Shown here in pieces: positions 1 through 7,571 of a stretch of DNA of 64,000 bases (position 1 is the stretch's first letter; every line of letters starts with the position of its first letter). The notes beneath the pieces were generated by a model. It was not told the origin of the DNA and did no database searches. It was given only the letters and a program-made list of their open reading frames with translations. The stretch is taken from the NCBI RefSeq assembly GCF_021513255.1, contig NZ_CP090977.1, positions 310,001 to 374,000 on the forward strand, written 5' to 3'. The stretch is from Planococcus sp. 107-1. Its GTDB lineage: Bacteria > Bacillota > Bacilli > Bacillales_A > Planococcaceae. Made by a program: the position numbers and the translations under genes.

Positions 1-1
1 A

Positions 2-500
2 AATGATGAGCTGATGGACAAGGTGAAAAATCCGAAAGTGCCCGAAGAAGTAAATGCCGCTGACTATGCTGCTATCTATTTTGCAGGCGGACACGGAACG
101 ATGTGGGATTTCCCGGATAACACAGGCCTGCAAGATCTTACAAGAGCGATTTATGAAAAACGGCGGGATCGTTTCAGCTGTTTGCCACGGACCGAGCGGA
201 CTACAGAATGTAAAGTTGTCGGATGGAAGGTATCTGTTATCTGGACACGTCGTCACTGGGTTCTCAGATCGGGAAGAAAAATTGATGGGCTTGTACAAGC
301 ACATTCCTTTTTCGCTCGAACAGGCATTAAAAGAACGCGGCACTTTATACAAACAAGCTTCTCTTCCAATGGCTGCCTGTGTGCTGCAGTCAGGCCGACT
401 GATTACAGGGCAGAACCCGGCATCGGCACAAGGAGTTGCGCAAAAACTTGTTGAAGAATGGCCGAAACTGAAGCACGAAGCTGCCGCGCACAGAGAGTAG
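2..500 (+). pseudogene. DJ-1/PfpI family (class I glutamine amidotransferase-like) protein, frameshifted, 5' partial
   Basis: The gene enters the window from the left, so its N-terminus is missing. The first frame reads through YFAGGHGTMWDFPDN, the glycine-rich loop typical of the Hsp31-like branch of the DJ-1/PfpI superfamily. The match continues in the next frame with SAVCHGPSGL, the nucleophile elbow carrying the catalytic cysteine, and runs to the stop at 498-500. The frames join at the A-run 156-160; one more A would restore IYEKNGGIVSAVCHG. Members are glyoxalase/deglycase or chaperone-like stress proteins of the cytoplasm. Both halves are well conserved, so a sequencing indel is as likely as real inactivation. 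The substrate is not predictable. Confidence 0.8.
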
Positions 501-502
501 GA

Positions 503-1375
503 TTAAGCTTTGCTTTTCCATCTCTCAGCGTACTCCATAATTTCAGCAGCGTAATCTGTCTGGATGATGTTCATGTGCTGATCTAAAAACCAACCCCAGC
601 CTTTATCTGGTTCCAATAGAGACAATGAGTCCGTATGATGGGCATTTTCACCAGTGTCGAGTGCATTCACCCACACATTGCTGGCATTTCGCATTTTCGC
701 CAGAACAGGCTTCGAAACCACTTCATCTGTTTCATGCGCAAAGAGAATTTCAATTGCTAAAGGTGAAATCCGGGCTATTAAATCGTCCAATTCATGTAGG
801 TTGCTGTCCTGCAGTTTGTGCATATAATGGAGCGGCTTTGGTTTAGATTGTAAAAATGCAGCGACTTTCGCGATGGGTTCGCCGCTTTTCAGTAATACAT
901 GGTCGAATGTTCCAGTTTCTTCGACCAAATTGTAAATTTCTTCTCGGTATTCCCATGCTTTATCTAAATTCAGTAAAGCTCGGCCTTTTGCCAAAAGGAG
1001 AACTTCTTTAAGTGTCGGTATTTTCTCATTAGTGAGTTTTGCGCCAATGCCGCCGCTTTTTTCTTTTAAAAATAATATTTGAAGCTGTTCTAAGCTTAGT
1101 TCAGAAATCCTGCCTTCGCTGTTCGTCATGCGATTAACTGTGATATCGTGCATAACGATTAAATGCCCGTCTTTAGAACGCTGGATATCGATTTCAATGA
1201 TATAAACGTTTTGCCTGAAGCATTCTTGAAAAGCCTTAATGGAATTTTCAGGAACATTTCCGCAGATTCCTCTATGCGCTGCTGCAAAGAAAGGATAGGA
1301 TTTGCTGGCCAGTGCATGAAAAAAATCATTGAAATTCTTGAAGCCGGAAAGTGGCTTGTATTGTGGAATTGCCAT
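503..1375 (-). CDS. Glycerophosphodiester phosphodiesterase family protein
   Basis: The 290-residue protein carries the GDPD signature. His34-Arg35-Gly36 is followed by PENS at 42-45, the metal-binding pair Glu61/Asp63 (IEID), then DGHLIVMHD with the second catalytic histidine at 76, and NRMT. These residues bind a divalent metal and hydrolyse glycerophosphodiesters to glycerol-3-phosphate and an alcohol. There is no signal peptide or membrane segment, so a cytoplasmic enzyme of phospholipid head-group recycling is likely. The ATG at 1375 is preceded by AAGGAGGG at good spacing. It converges with the DJ-1 gene with only two bases between the stops. The exact substrate cannot be read from sequence. 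Confidence 0.88.
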   Translation of the reverse strand: MAIPQYKPLSGFKNFNDFFHALASKSYPFFAAAHRGICGNVPENSIKAFQECFRQNVYIIEIDIQRSKDGHLIVMHDITVNRMTNSEGRISELSLEQLQILFLKEKSGGIGAKLTNEKIPTLKEVLLLAKGRALLNLDKAWEYREEIYNLVEETGTFDHVLLKSGEPIAKVAAFLQSKPKPLHYMHKLQDSNLHELDDLIARISPLAIEILFAHETDEVVSKPVLAKMRNASNVWVNALDTGENAHHTDSLSLLEPDKGWGWFLDQHMNIIQTDYAAEIMEYAERWKSKA

Positions 1376-1575
1376 ATCGATCCCTCCTTACTTTTTAGTA
1401 GATTACTCAACTTTTCCCATAGCGAGAGGTCTTAAACGTTTATTTCGAAAAGAGTCAACTAACTTAAAGATTATTGGAAATAATTTATTGAAATAACGGA
1501 AGTCGATAAAACCAAAGAAGTTATCTGCAGCCATTCAATCAAAAGGACGGTTTTAAAAACGGTAAAAGCAGGAGG

Positions 1576-1917
1576 GGATAGAAGTTTCTTACATGGGGGG
1601 ATCTAGGGAGTGTTTGGCTGCTTTTCTTGATGATTTTCACTTTCGCCCAAATTTTACGTGTGTGGGCGCTCGCTTCTTTGGGGACGTTTTAGAATACTAA
1701 AATATTGGTTCTTCCTGGTGCAGAAAAAGTAAAGAGCGGTCCTTACCGCTGGATTCCGCATCCGAATTAGGTGGTAGTAGCACTGGAAATCGCTTCGCTT
1801 CCACTTCTATTCGATGCATGGCGGACAGCTATCCTATTCAGTATTGCTAATGCATTGCTTCTTTTGTTCGTGCGGATTCCAGCTGAAGAAAAAGCGCTGC
1901 AACAATTAAACGGCTAG
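1576..1917 (+). pseudogene. Isoprenylcysteine carboxyl methyltransferase-like (YpbQ-type) membrane protein remnant
   Basis: One frame encodes a recognisable C-terminal half of a YpbQ-like ICMT-family protein. Visible pieces are FAQILRVWALASLGTF, then NTKILVLPGAEKVKSGPYRW, then IPHPN, a hydrophobic stretch and RIPAEEKALQQLNG before the stop at 1915-1917. Two in-frame TAG codons interrupt it, at 1690-1692 (where the family usually has Trp) and 1768-1770 (usually Tyr). No start codon or N-terminal transmembrane half is present upstream. In intact relatives this is a multi-pass membrane methyltransferase, often near chalcone-synthase-like bpsA, which is absent here. Unlike the frameshifted genes elsewhere in the window, this locus is clearly decayed. 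Confidence 0.8.
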
Positions 1918-1946
1918 CATCAGCAAAAAAATCTTTTCAATGAGTA

Positions 1947-1970
1947 GTTAAAAAGTAATTTTAAGGGTAT
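1947..1970 (+). promoter_or_regulatory. Possible sigma-B-type promoter
   Basis: GTTAAA (1947-1952) and GGGTAT (1965-1970) are separated by 12 bases, close to the general-stress consensus GTTTAA-N12-15-GGGTAT. The start codon of the downstream small gene is 45 bases further on. The spacing is at the short end, so this is a moderate call. Confidence 0.4.
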
Positions 1971-2015
1971 ACAGATTAGAAGACAGTTTATCAGTTTCTA
2001 TTTGGAGGGGTATAA

Positions 2016-2294
2016 ATGAAAAAATCAACAATGAATACAGTAATCGGCAGCGCTTTGGCAGCGGCTGCAGGAATTTTTGTTTTTAAAGCGTATCAGGAAA
2101 AAAATAGCGTAAAGGTTCAAGAAGACTCGGACATGCGCAATAGCGTAGAAGCAGACCGCCGGGAAAGTGTTGAAGCGGATCTGGACCCAGCTGAAAAAGG
2201 CTTAACCCAATTGGATTCTGCTTACCGTGATGAATGGCAGGCAAACGGATTCCCGCAAACTCATAGAGAAATGAAAGAACTTGAAGAAGAATAA
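2016..2294 (+). CDS. Small single-pass membrane protein, function unknown
   Basis: This 92-residue protein has a hydrophobic N-terminus (about residues 7-26, VIGSALAAAAGIFVFKAY) followed by a strongly charged tail rich in Glu, Asp and Arg, including a doubled element DMRNSVEAD / DRRESVEAD. The layout suggests an N-terminally anchored protein with an acidic tail; I do not recognise a family. GGAGGGG sits seven bases before the ATG. It is monocistronic, with a sigma-B-like promoter upstream and a strong terminator downstream, which suggests a stress-induced envelope protein. That role is inference only. Confidence 0.65.
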   Translation: MKKSTMNTVIGSALAAAAGIFVFKAYQEKNSVKVQEDSDMRNSVEADRRESVEADLDPAEKGLTQLDSAYRDEWQANGFPQTHREMKELEEE

Positions 2295-2300
2295 ACAATT

Positions 2301-2353
2301 CCGGCAAAAGAGTGAAAGCGGAGGCAACTCTTGCTTTCGCTCTTTTTTGCTGG
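2301..2353 (+). terminator. Rho-independent terminator
   Basis: The long stem AAAGAGTGAAAGC / GCTTTCGCTCTTT has one G-T pair, outer pairing of CCGGC with GCTGG, and a run of six T. It ends the small membrane-protein gene. Confidence 0.85.
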
Positions 2354-2388
2354 AATTTTTAAATTGAAAAAAGAAAGGAGGGCTTTTT

Positions 2389-3486
2389 ATGTGGATTAAG
2401 AAACCGTTTTTTGAGTATGCAACTGGCACTTTATTAATCGTTATTATTTTATTCTTTTTAGGAAAGATCGACTACGCTTTTTGGCCATTCAAAGTGATTA
2501 TTGCGACGGTATTTGCGCCAATCGTGATCGCTGGCCTTCTGTATTATATTCTGCGTCCATTATTGAAGCTGCTGACGCGCTACATCCCGAAACTAGCAGG
2601 AATTGCCCTTATTTTTTCTTTGATAGTGATTGTCCTGGTGTCCGTCACTTATTTCTTCGGGCCTCTGCTAAAAGACCAAGTGACAAGTCTCGCAGAGCTG
2701 GCACCGGAAACAATCGAAGAAGTGACAGCAGATTCCGATGAAGCAGTTTCTGAGTTCGAGTTTGCCGGAGTGACAGGAACTGAGTTGAAAAGTTATTTAA
2801 CTTCCTACACGGAAAATTTATCGGATGGTTTAATGGAGAATGTTATGGGGATTCTTGGCATGCTAATGAATATCGCTGTAGTCTTGATTGTTGTGCCCTT
2901 CATTCTTTTCTTCCTATTGAAGGACGATGAAAAACTAAACCCTCATTTAATGAGGTACCTGCCAGAAGAACATCGGCTAGAAGGAAGGAAATTATTGCGG
3001 GATCTTGATCAGACACTTTCCGACTATATTGTCGGCCAAGCGATTGTCGCGTTTACGGTAGGCGTATTGATGTACATCGGCTACAGCATCATCGGCCTGG
3101 ATTATGCCTTAGCACTGGCAGTCTTCGCAATGTTTTTGATTATCGTTCCGTTTTTAGGGCCATTGATCGGGATCATACCGGCCATATTCGTGGCTTTAAT
3201 GAGCGGTGAGCCGCTGATGGCTGTTAAAGTTCTCATCGTGCTTTTAGTGGTCCAGCAATTAGAAGGGAATTTGGTCACGCCGAATATTATGGGAAGCCGT
3301 TTGAATATCCATCCGCTGACGATCATTCTTTTGCTGCTGATAGCTGCTGCGCTTTACGGTTTTGTCGGTATATTAATCGCTATTCCATTATACGCAGTGT
3401 TAAAAACAGTAGTTCATAACCTCCGTTTATTTATTCGGCTGAGAAAAAAACGTCAAATTTCCAAAGAAGTAGCTGAAAAGAACTAG
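2389..3486 (+). CDS. AI-2E family (PerM/YtvI-type) membrane transporter
   Basis: This 365-residue polytopic protein has two helices at residues 10-65, a third near 70-90, a soluble region at about 100-150 (LTSLAELAPETIEEVTADSD), and a C-terminal block of five or six helices. The C-terminal block carries the family hallmarks LDYALALAVFAMFLIIVPFLGP, QQLEGNLVTPNIMG and NIHPLTIILLLL. The length matches the AI-2E exporter family (about 350 residues). Members export small molecules or act as Na+/H+ antiporters; the substrate here is unknown. The ATG follows AAAGGAGGG at good spacing. A paralogue lies at 27176-28255. Confidence 0.88.
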   Translation: MWIKKPFFEYATGTLLIVIILFFLGKIDYAFWPFKVIIATVFAPIVIAGLLYYILRPLLKLLTRYIPKLAGIALIFSLIVIVLVSVTYFFGPLLKDQVTSLAELAPETIEEVTADSDEAVSEFEFAGVTGTELKSYLTSYTENLSDGLMENVMGILGMLMNIAVVLIVVPFILFFLLKDDEKLNPHLMRYLPEEHRLEGRKLLRDLDQTLSDYIVGQAIVAFTVGVLMYIGYSIIGLDYALALAVFAMFLIIVPFLGPLIGIIPAIFVALMSGEPLMAVKVLIVLLVVQQLEGNLVTPNIMGSRLNIHPLTIILLLLIAAALYGFVGILIAIPLYAVLKTVVHNLRLFIRLRKKRQISKEVAEKN

Positions 3487-3516
3487 ACAACTAAGGAATT
3501 AGTTGTCTGTTTTTTA
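3485..3516 (+). terminator. Rho-independent terminator
   Basis: AGACAACTAA / TTAGTTGTCT forms a perfect stem with a GGAA loop, followed by a T-rich tract. It terminates the AI-2E gene. Confidence 0.88.
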
Positions 3517-3594
3517 TTTTGAAGGTTCTGATTTGTAGAATATTGTGATATATTGTTGGAGAGATGAATTTCATCACATAAAGGGGGAAATGAA

Positions 3595-4386
3595 TTGAAA
3601 AAGATTAGTTTATTAATGCTTCTTATGGCAGTCATGCTAGTTATCGCAGCTTGTGGATCAGACGATTCGGCTGATGATTCAAGCGGTTCATCAGGAGATG
3701 GCGGAAGCGAAGGCACAAAGTATACAGTTGGTATCGATACTACATATCCACCATTTGAGTTTGAAGAAGAAGGCGAATATACGGGTATCGACATTGATTT
3801 AATCACAGCAATTGCCGAAAACCAAGGTTTCGACATCGAATTCAGCCCAATGGATTTCAGCGGAATTATTCCAGCTTTGCAAGCAGGCCAATTGGATATT
3901 GCGATTGCTGGGATGAGTATTACAGATGAGCGCAAAAACGTAGTGGATTTCTCAGACCCTTACTTTGAAGCAGGATTAACTTTAGTAGTTTCATCAGACA
4001 ACATGGACATTGAAACTTTAGAAGATCTAGAAGGCAAAACAGTAGCGGTTAAAAGCGGAACAACTGGAGCAGAATTTGCAAGAGCAAATGAAGGCGAATA
4101 CGGCTTCACGGTTTCACAATTTGAAGACAGCCCATCTATGTTCCAGGAAGTTTCAAATGGCAACGCAGATGTATTGATCGAGGACTACCCGGTTATCGCT
4201 TATGCGATTTCTGAAAGTGGATTAGATCTGAAGACTGTTGGGGAGCGCTTAAACGGCGACCAATACGGAATCGCTGTATTGAAAGGCGAAAATGCAGATG
4301 TTTTAGAGCAGATCAATGCAGGTCTTCAAGAATTGCGTGATAGCGGAGAATACGATGAGATTCTTGCCAAATACATCGCAGAATAA
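3595..4386 (+). CDS. Amino-acid ABC transporter substrate-binding lipoprotein
   Basis: The 263-residue protein begins with a lipoprotein signal peptide: a KK start, a hydrophobic core LLMLLMAVMLVIAAC, and a lipobox IAAC with the lipidated Cys at about residue 20. A Ser/Asp/Gly linker follows, then a SBP_bac_3 (family 3) fold with TYPPFEFEEEGEYTGIDIDL, GIIPALQAGQLDIAIAGMSIT and the SGTTGAEFA hinge. It should be anchored outside the membrane and deliver a polar amino acid to the permease and ATPase downstream. The start is TTG; the nearer upstream ATG hits an immediate stop, while AAGGGGGAAATGAA gives the TTG a good ribosome site. The specific amino acid cannot be assigned. Confidence 0.92.
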   Translation: MKKISLLMLLMAVMLVIAACGSDDSADDSSGSSGDGGSEGTKYTVGIDTTYPPFEFEEEGEYTGIDIDLITAIAENQGFDIEFSPMDFSGIIPALQAGQLDIAIAGMSITDERKNVVDFSDPYFEAGLTLVVSSDNMDIETLEDLEGKTVAVKSGTTGAEFARANEGEYGFTVSQFEDSPSMFQEVSNGNADVLIEDYPVIAYAISESGLDLKTVGERLNGDQYGIAVLKGENADVLEQINAGLQELRDSGEYDEILAKYIAE

Positions 4387-4395
4387 GAATGGGTT

Positions 4396-4424
4396 GCAGC
4401 GCGCATTTGTGCGCTGCATTTTTT
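4396..4424 (+). terminator. Intercistronic terminator/attenuator
   Basis: GCAGCGCGCA / TGTGCGCTGC followed by six T lies between the binding-protein gene and its permease. It probably makes the binding protein more abundant than the membrane subunits. Confidence 0.8.
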
Positions 4425-4455
4425 ATACAGCATAGAAATTTGATTTGCGCATTCG

Positions 4456-4525
4456 GTGTCTAGAATTCAGCACTCAGCCGCCGGTCTTAAGCCTATCAGA
4501 GCTAAATGAGCGCTTGCGCTTTTCT
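4456..4525 (+). repeat. Short GTCTAG...GCTTTTCT intergenic repeat (type III copy)
   Basis: This 70-base segment matches the copy at 44411-44482 over its whole length: a GTC(T/C)AG start, GCACTCAGCC-like block, TCTTAAGCC in the middle, and an identical GCGCTTGCGCTTTTCT end. It lies inside the amino-acid ABC operon between the terminator and the ribosome site of the permease. Confidence 0.75.
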
Positions 4526-4543
4526 TACAAAGGAGATGTCTCG

Positions 4544-5188
4544 ATGGATACGATTAGAAATGCCTTTCCTTATTTGATGGAAGGTTTGCAAGTCACGCTT
4601 TATATCTTTGTCATTGCCATTATTCTTGGATTCTTAATCGGTCTAGTTGTCGCTTTGCTTAGGCTTGCGCCGATTAAAATATTAAATTGGATCGCTAAAA
4701 TCTTTGTAGATGCTATTCGGGGGACGCCGTTCATCGTCCAGCTATTCTTCATTTATTTTGGACTGAATTCCCTTGGGTTTTTCTCATTGGACAACACTAC
4801 AGCCGGAATTGTAACTGTAGCCATCAACGCCGGAGCGTATTTCTCAGAAATCATTCGGGCAGGTATCCAGTCAATTGACAAAGGGCAGACAGAAGCAGCA
4901 CGTTCGCTTGGGCTGAATGCCACGCAAAACATGCGCTTTATCATTTTGCCGCAAGCGTTTAGAAGAATGCTGCCAACCATTACGAACCAAGCCATCATTT
5001 CTTTGAAAGATACATCGCTCTTATCGGTAATCGGAATTGCGGATTTGACGCAAGAAGGGCGGATCCAAGCGAGTGCCACATTTGATGCTTTTAATGTGTA
5101 TCTGATTGTCGGCATCATTTATTTCGTGGTCATCTACTTGCTTTCAATGTTGGCTAGTTTTGTGGAAAGGAAGTTTGTATTGCGATGA
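4544..5188 (+). CDS. Amino-acid ABC transporter permease (HisM/GlnP family)
   Basis: The protein is 214 residues when started at the ATG at 4544, which follows AAAGGAG with eight-base spacing. Upstream in-frame codons only translate a repeat element, so a longer start is rejected. About five transmembrane helices are visible. The EAA loop reads [35 protein letters not shown], here in two overlapping parts (EAARSLGLN and [11 protein letters not shown]), and docks onto the ATPase. It forms the membrane channel for the amino acid delivered by the lipoprotein upstream. The stop overlaps the ATPase start (ATGA), which indicates translational coupling. Confidence 0.92.
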   Translation: MDTIRNAFPYLMEGLQVTLYIFVIAIILGFLIGLVVALLRLAPIKILNWIAKIFVDAIRGTPFIVQLFFIYFGLNSLGFFSLDNTTAGIVTVAINAGAYFSEIIRAGIQSIDKGQTEAARSLGLNATQNMRFIILPQAFRRMLPTITNQAIISLKDTSLLSVIGIADLTQEGRIQASATFDAFNVYLIVGIIYFVVIYLLSMLASFVERKFVLR

Positions 5189-5913
5189 CAATGATCAGAG
5201 TAGAGAATTTGAAAAAATCATTCGGCAAATTGGAAGTGTTGAAAGACATCAGCACAGTAATCGAAGAAAAAGAAGTGGTGTGCGTAATCGGTCCGTCCGG
5301 ATCAGGGAAAAGCACGTTTCTCCGGTGTTTGAACCGATTAGAGGATATTACCGGGGGCCATGTGTATATCGAAGGCGTCGATATCACCGAACCCAAAAAC
5401 GACATCAATAAAATTCGCCAGGACGTTGGAATGGTATTTCAGCAATTTAATTTATTCCCGCATAAAAGCGTGCTCGAAAATGTCACCTTGGCGCCAATGA
5501 AATTGAAGAAGAACGATAAAAAAGCGATTACGGAAAAAGCATATGAACTATTGGATAAAGTCGGCTTGCGTGAAAAGGCGAATGTCTACCCCGGCCAATT
5601 ATCTGGTGGACAGAAGCAGCGGGTGGCAATCGCCCGTGCACTTGCGATGGATCCGAAAATCATGCTTTTCGATGAACCGACTTCTGCACTCGATCCGGAA
5701 ATGGTGGGGGACGTGCTAGATGTCATGAAGCAATTGGCTTTAGAAGGCATGACGATGGTCGTCGTAACGCATGAAATGGGATTCGCACGTGAAGTGGGTG
5801 ACCGTGTCATGTTCATCGACGGCGGTTATATTGTCGAAGAGAACGTGCCGGATGAATTGTTCGGAAATCCACAGCATGAACGGACAAAATCATTCTTAAG
5901 CAAAGTATTATAA
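5185..5913 (+). CDS. Polar amino-acid ABC transporter ATP-binding protein (GlnQ-type)
   Basis: This 242-residue ATPase has every expected motif: Walker [10 protein letters not shown] (about 34-42), Q-loop FQQFNLFPH, signature [15 protein letters not shown], Walker [13 protein letters not shown] and the H-loop VVTHEMGFA. Length and sequence match the GlnQ/HisP class that energises uptake of polar amino acids. It is the last gene of the three-gene operon, overlaps the permease stop by four bases, and ends at a terminator. It acts as a cytoplasmic homodimer on the permease. Confidence 0.94.
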   Translation: MTMIRVENLKKSFGKLEVLKDISTVIEEKEVVCVIGPSGSGKSTFLRCLNRLEDITGGHVYIEGVDITEPKNDINKIRQDVGMVFQQFNLFPHKSVLENVTLAPMKLKKNDKKAITEKAYELLDKVGLREKANVYPGQLSGGQKQRVAIARALAMDPKIMLFDEPTSALDPEMVGDVLDVMKQLALEGMTMVVVTHEMGFAREVGDRVMFIDGGYIVEENVPDELFGNPQHERTKSFLSKVL

Positions 5914-5915
5914 AG

Positions 5916-5939
5916 AACACGCCTTGCGCGTGTTTTTTT
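5916..5939 (+). terminator. Rho-independent terminator
   Basis: ACACGC / GCGTGT with a short loop and seven T ends the amino-acid ABC operon. Confidence 0.8.
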
Positions 5940-5956
5940 ATGGAGATTTTCAGTTA

Positions 5957-6036
5957 GAAGCGTATTTTGTCAGCATTGGGGCGTATTCGGCTGGCTTCTG
6001 TGCGTATTTGCGGGATAACTGTGCGTATCTAGAAAA
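5957..6036. repeat. Degenerate short-period GCGTATTT repeats
   Basis: The motif GCGTATTT / GCGTATTC / TGCGTATTTG / TGCGTATCT occurs four times at about 20-27 base spacing. The block lies between two facing terminators and contains no gene. It resembles in style the blocks at 38443, 46130 and 52006, though each has its own word. Confidence 0.55.
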
Positions 6037-6042
6037 AGTCAT

Positions 6043-6074
6043 AAAAAAGCCCGGCTTGATTATTCAAGCCGGGC
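6043..6074 (-). terminator. Rho-independent terminator of the cyclophilin gene
   Basis: On the minus strand GCCCGGCTTGA / TCAAGCCGGGC is followed by six T. The eleven-base-pair stem is perfect. Confidence 0.88.
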
Positions 6075-6085
6075 CATTCGCTCTC

Positions 6086-6528
6086 TTATTCTTCGTCGAA
6101 CACGTGGACTTTCGTCATTTTGTCGCCGTTTTTCATTGCGCGGCAATTTTCACGCCAGCTTCGTCAACTTTGCCGAATACTGTGTGGACGCCGTCAAGAT
6201 GCGGTTGTGGTTCATGGACGATAAAGAACTGGCTAGATCCAGTGTCTTTGCCGGCATGTGCCATTGAAAGGCTGCCTGCTTGGTGCTTATGCGGGTTGCC
6301 TTCAGTTTCGCATTTGATCGTTTTGCCGCTGCCGCCTGCACCAGTGCCGGTTGGGTCGCCGCCTTGGCTTACGAAGCCAGGAATTACGCGGTGGAATGTT
6401 ACGTCGTTATAGAAACCTGAGTTTGCAAGTTGCTCAAAGTTTGCTACAGTGTTTGGTGCTTCATTTGGGAAAAGTTCGAAATTGATGATTTCGCCGTTTT
6501 CCATGTGGATGTGACCTTTTTTAGCCAT
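6086..6528 (-). pseudogene. ppiB: Peptidyl-prolyl cis-trans isomerase (cyclophilin, PpiB), frameshift near the C-terminus
   Basis: The protein is a canonical bacterial cyclophilin: [19 protein letters not shown], the [32 protein letters not shown] region (SSQFFI and [10 protein letters not shown] are the core), and the catalytic Arg of FHRV. The ATG at 6528 has AAGGAG nine bases upstream; an ATG nine bases earlier sits directly on the ribosome site. The open frame stops after AGVKIAAQ, but the expected last strand, [16 protein letters not shown], continues in the next frame to a stop at 6086. One missing base near 6136-6139 explains this. The product accelerates proline isomerisation in the cytoplasm. 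Without the last strand it might fold poorly; a sequencing error is likely. Confidence 0.85.
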
Positions 6529-6603
6529 TAAAAACATCTCCTTTTTAATTGGTTCATTTTCCAGTATATCGATTTTTCGGTTAGCTGTATAATCATTTGC
6601 CGT

Positions 6604-7395
6604 TTACAGTGCTTTCAGCAAGCCGCCTTCAATGACCAATGATTGACCTGTCATATACGTATTGGCGGAGGAAGCGAGGAATACCACGACTTTCGCGAAT
6701 TCTTCCGGCTGCCCGTAGCGCCCGATCGGCAATCCTGCTTGTTTTTGTTTCGTCAGTTCTTCGATTGGGATTTGCTGCTTATCGGCTTCGAGCTGATCAA
6801 GTTCGGTAATCCGGTTTGTCTGTATGCGGCCGGGGCCGACGGTGTTGACCAATATATTATCGTTTGCAACTTCACGTGCTAGGGTTTTGGCAAAGCCGAC
6901 CATTCCGGCGCGGAAAGTATTGGACAGAATCAATCCATCTATTACTTCTTTTGTCGAAGAAGAAGAGACATTAATGATGCGCCCAAATTGCTGTTCTTTC
7001 ATAGAAGGAAGTACAGCGCGGATTGTCCGGATATAGGACAATAGATTTTGTTCGAATGAGGCATACCAGTCTTCATCTCCGATATCTCCGAATCCGCCTG
7101 ATTTCGGTCCGCCTGTATTATTAATGAGAATATCAATCTTGCCGAATTCACCAAGAATCGCTCCAAAGAAAGAGATGATGTCTTCCTCTTTCGACATATC
7201 GCAAACTTTTGAATGCACGGAAACACCCGGTACTTGCTGTTTAATCTCCCTGCCTGCTAACTCCAAATCTTTCTGATGCCTGCTCGAAATGATGACAATC
7301 GCGCCTTCTCTCGCCAATTCCAATGCGATGGCTTTTCCCAGCCCCTTGCTTGAAGCCATGACGACAGCCACTTTGTCCGTTAAACCTAAATCCAT
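6604..7395 (-). CDS. Atypical short-chain dehydrogenase/reductase family protein
   Basis: The start at 7395 (MDLGLTDKVAVV) is chosen because AAAGGATG lies six bases before it; an upstream ATG at 7425 has no ribosome site. The 263-residue protein has a Rossmann fold with the variant glycine loop ASSKGLGKA, NNTGG, RIINVSS and the C-terminal GQSLVIEGG. The usual YxxxK catalytic pair is missing: the region reads GLILSNTFRAG where Tyr and Lys are expected. The same SN..RAG variant is known in a FabG-like subgroup of SDR proteins. NAD(P) binding is likely, but classical ketoreductase chemistry is doubtful. It is monocistronic and followed by the cyclophilin gene on the same strand. Confidence 0.85.
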   Translation of the reverse strand: MDLGLTDKVAVVMASSKGLGKAIALELAREGAIVIISSRHQKDLELAGREIKQQVPGVSVHSKVCDMSKEEDIISFFGAILGEFGKIDILINNTGGPKSGGFGDIGDEDWYASFEQNLLSYIRTIRAVLPSMKEQQFGRIINVSSSSTKEVIDGLILSNTFRAGMVGFAKTLAREVANDNILVNTVGPGRIQTNRITELDQLEADKQQIPIEELTKQKQAGLPIGRYGQPEEFAKVVVFLASSANTYMTGQSLVIEGGLLKAL

Positions 7396-7571
7396 TTGTC
7401 TCATCCTTTCTCTAATACTCTCCATTCAGTGTACGGAAAAAAGTTATAAAAAGCAGTCAATAAACTAAATTATTCGACTTTAAAATTTTCAATTTCAATC
7501 AATAGTCTGATTGCGTGAAATAGGGGACAATATGATAGGATATAATTATTGAGTAGATTAGGAGTGTTGAA

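Noticed and set aside
4445-4543. Longer start for the amino-acid permease
   Set aside because: The added residues come from an intergenic repeat element, and ATG 4544 has AAAGGAG at eight bases.
5924-6412. Long open frame on the plus strand opposite the cyclophilin gene
   Set aside because: It is the antisense shadow of the conserved cyclophilin frame, begins inside a terminator and has no family-like sequence.
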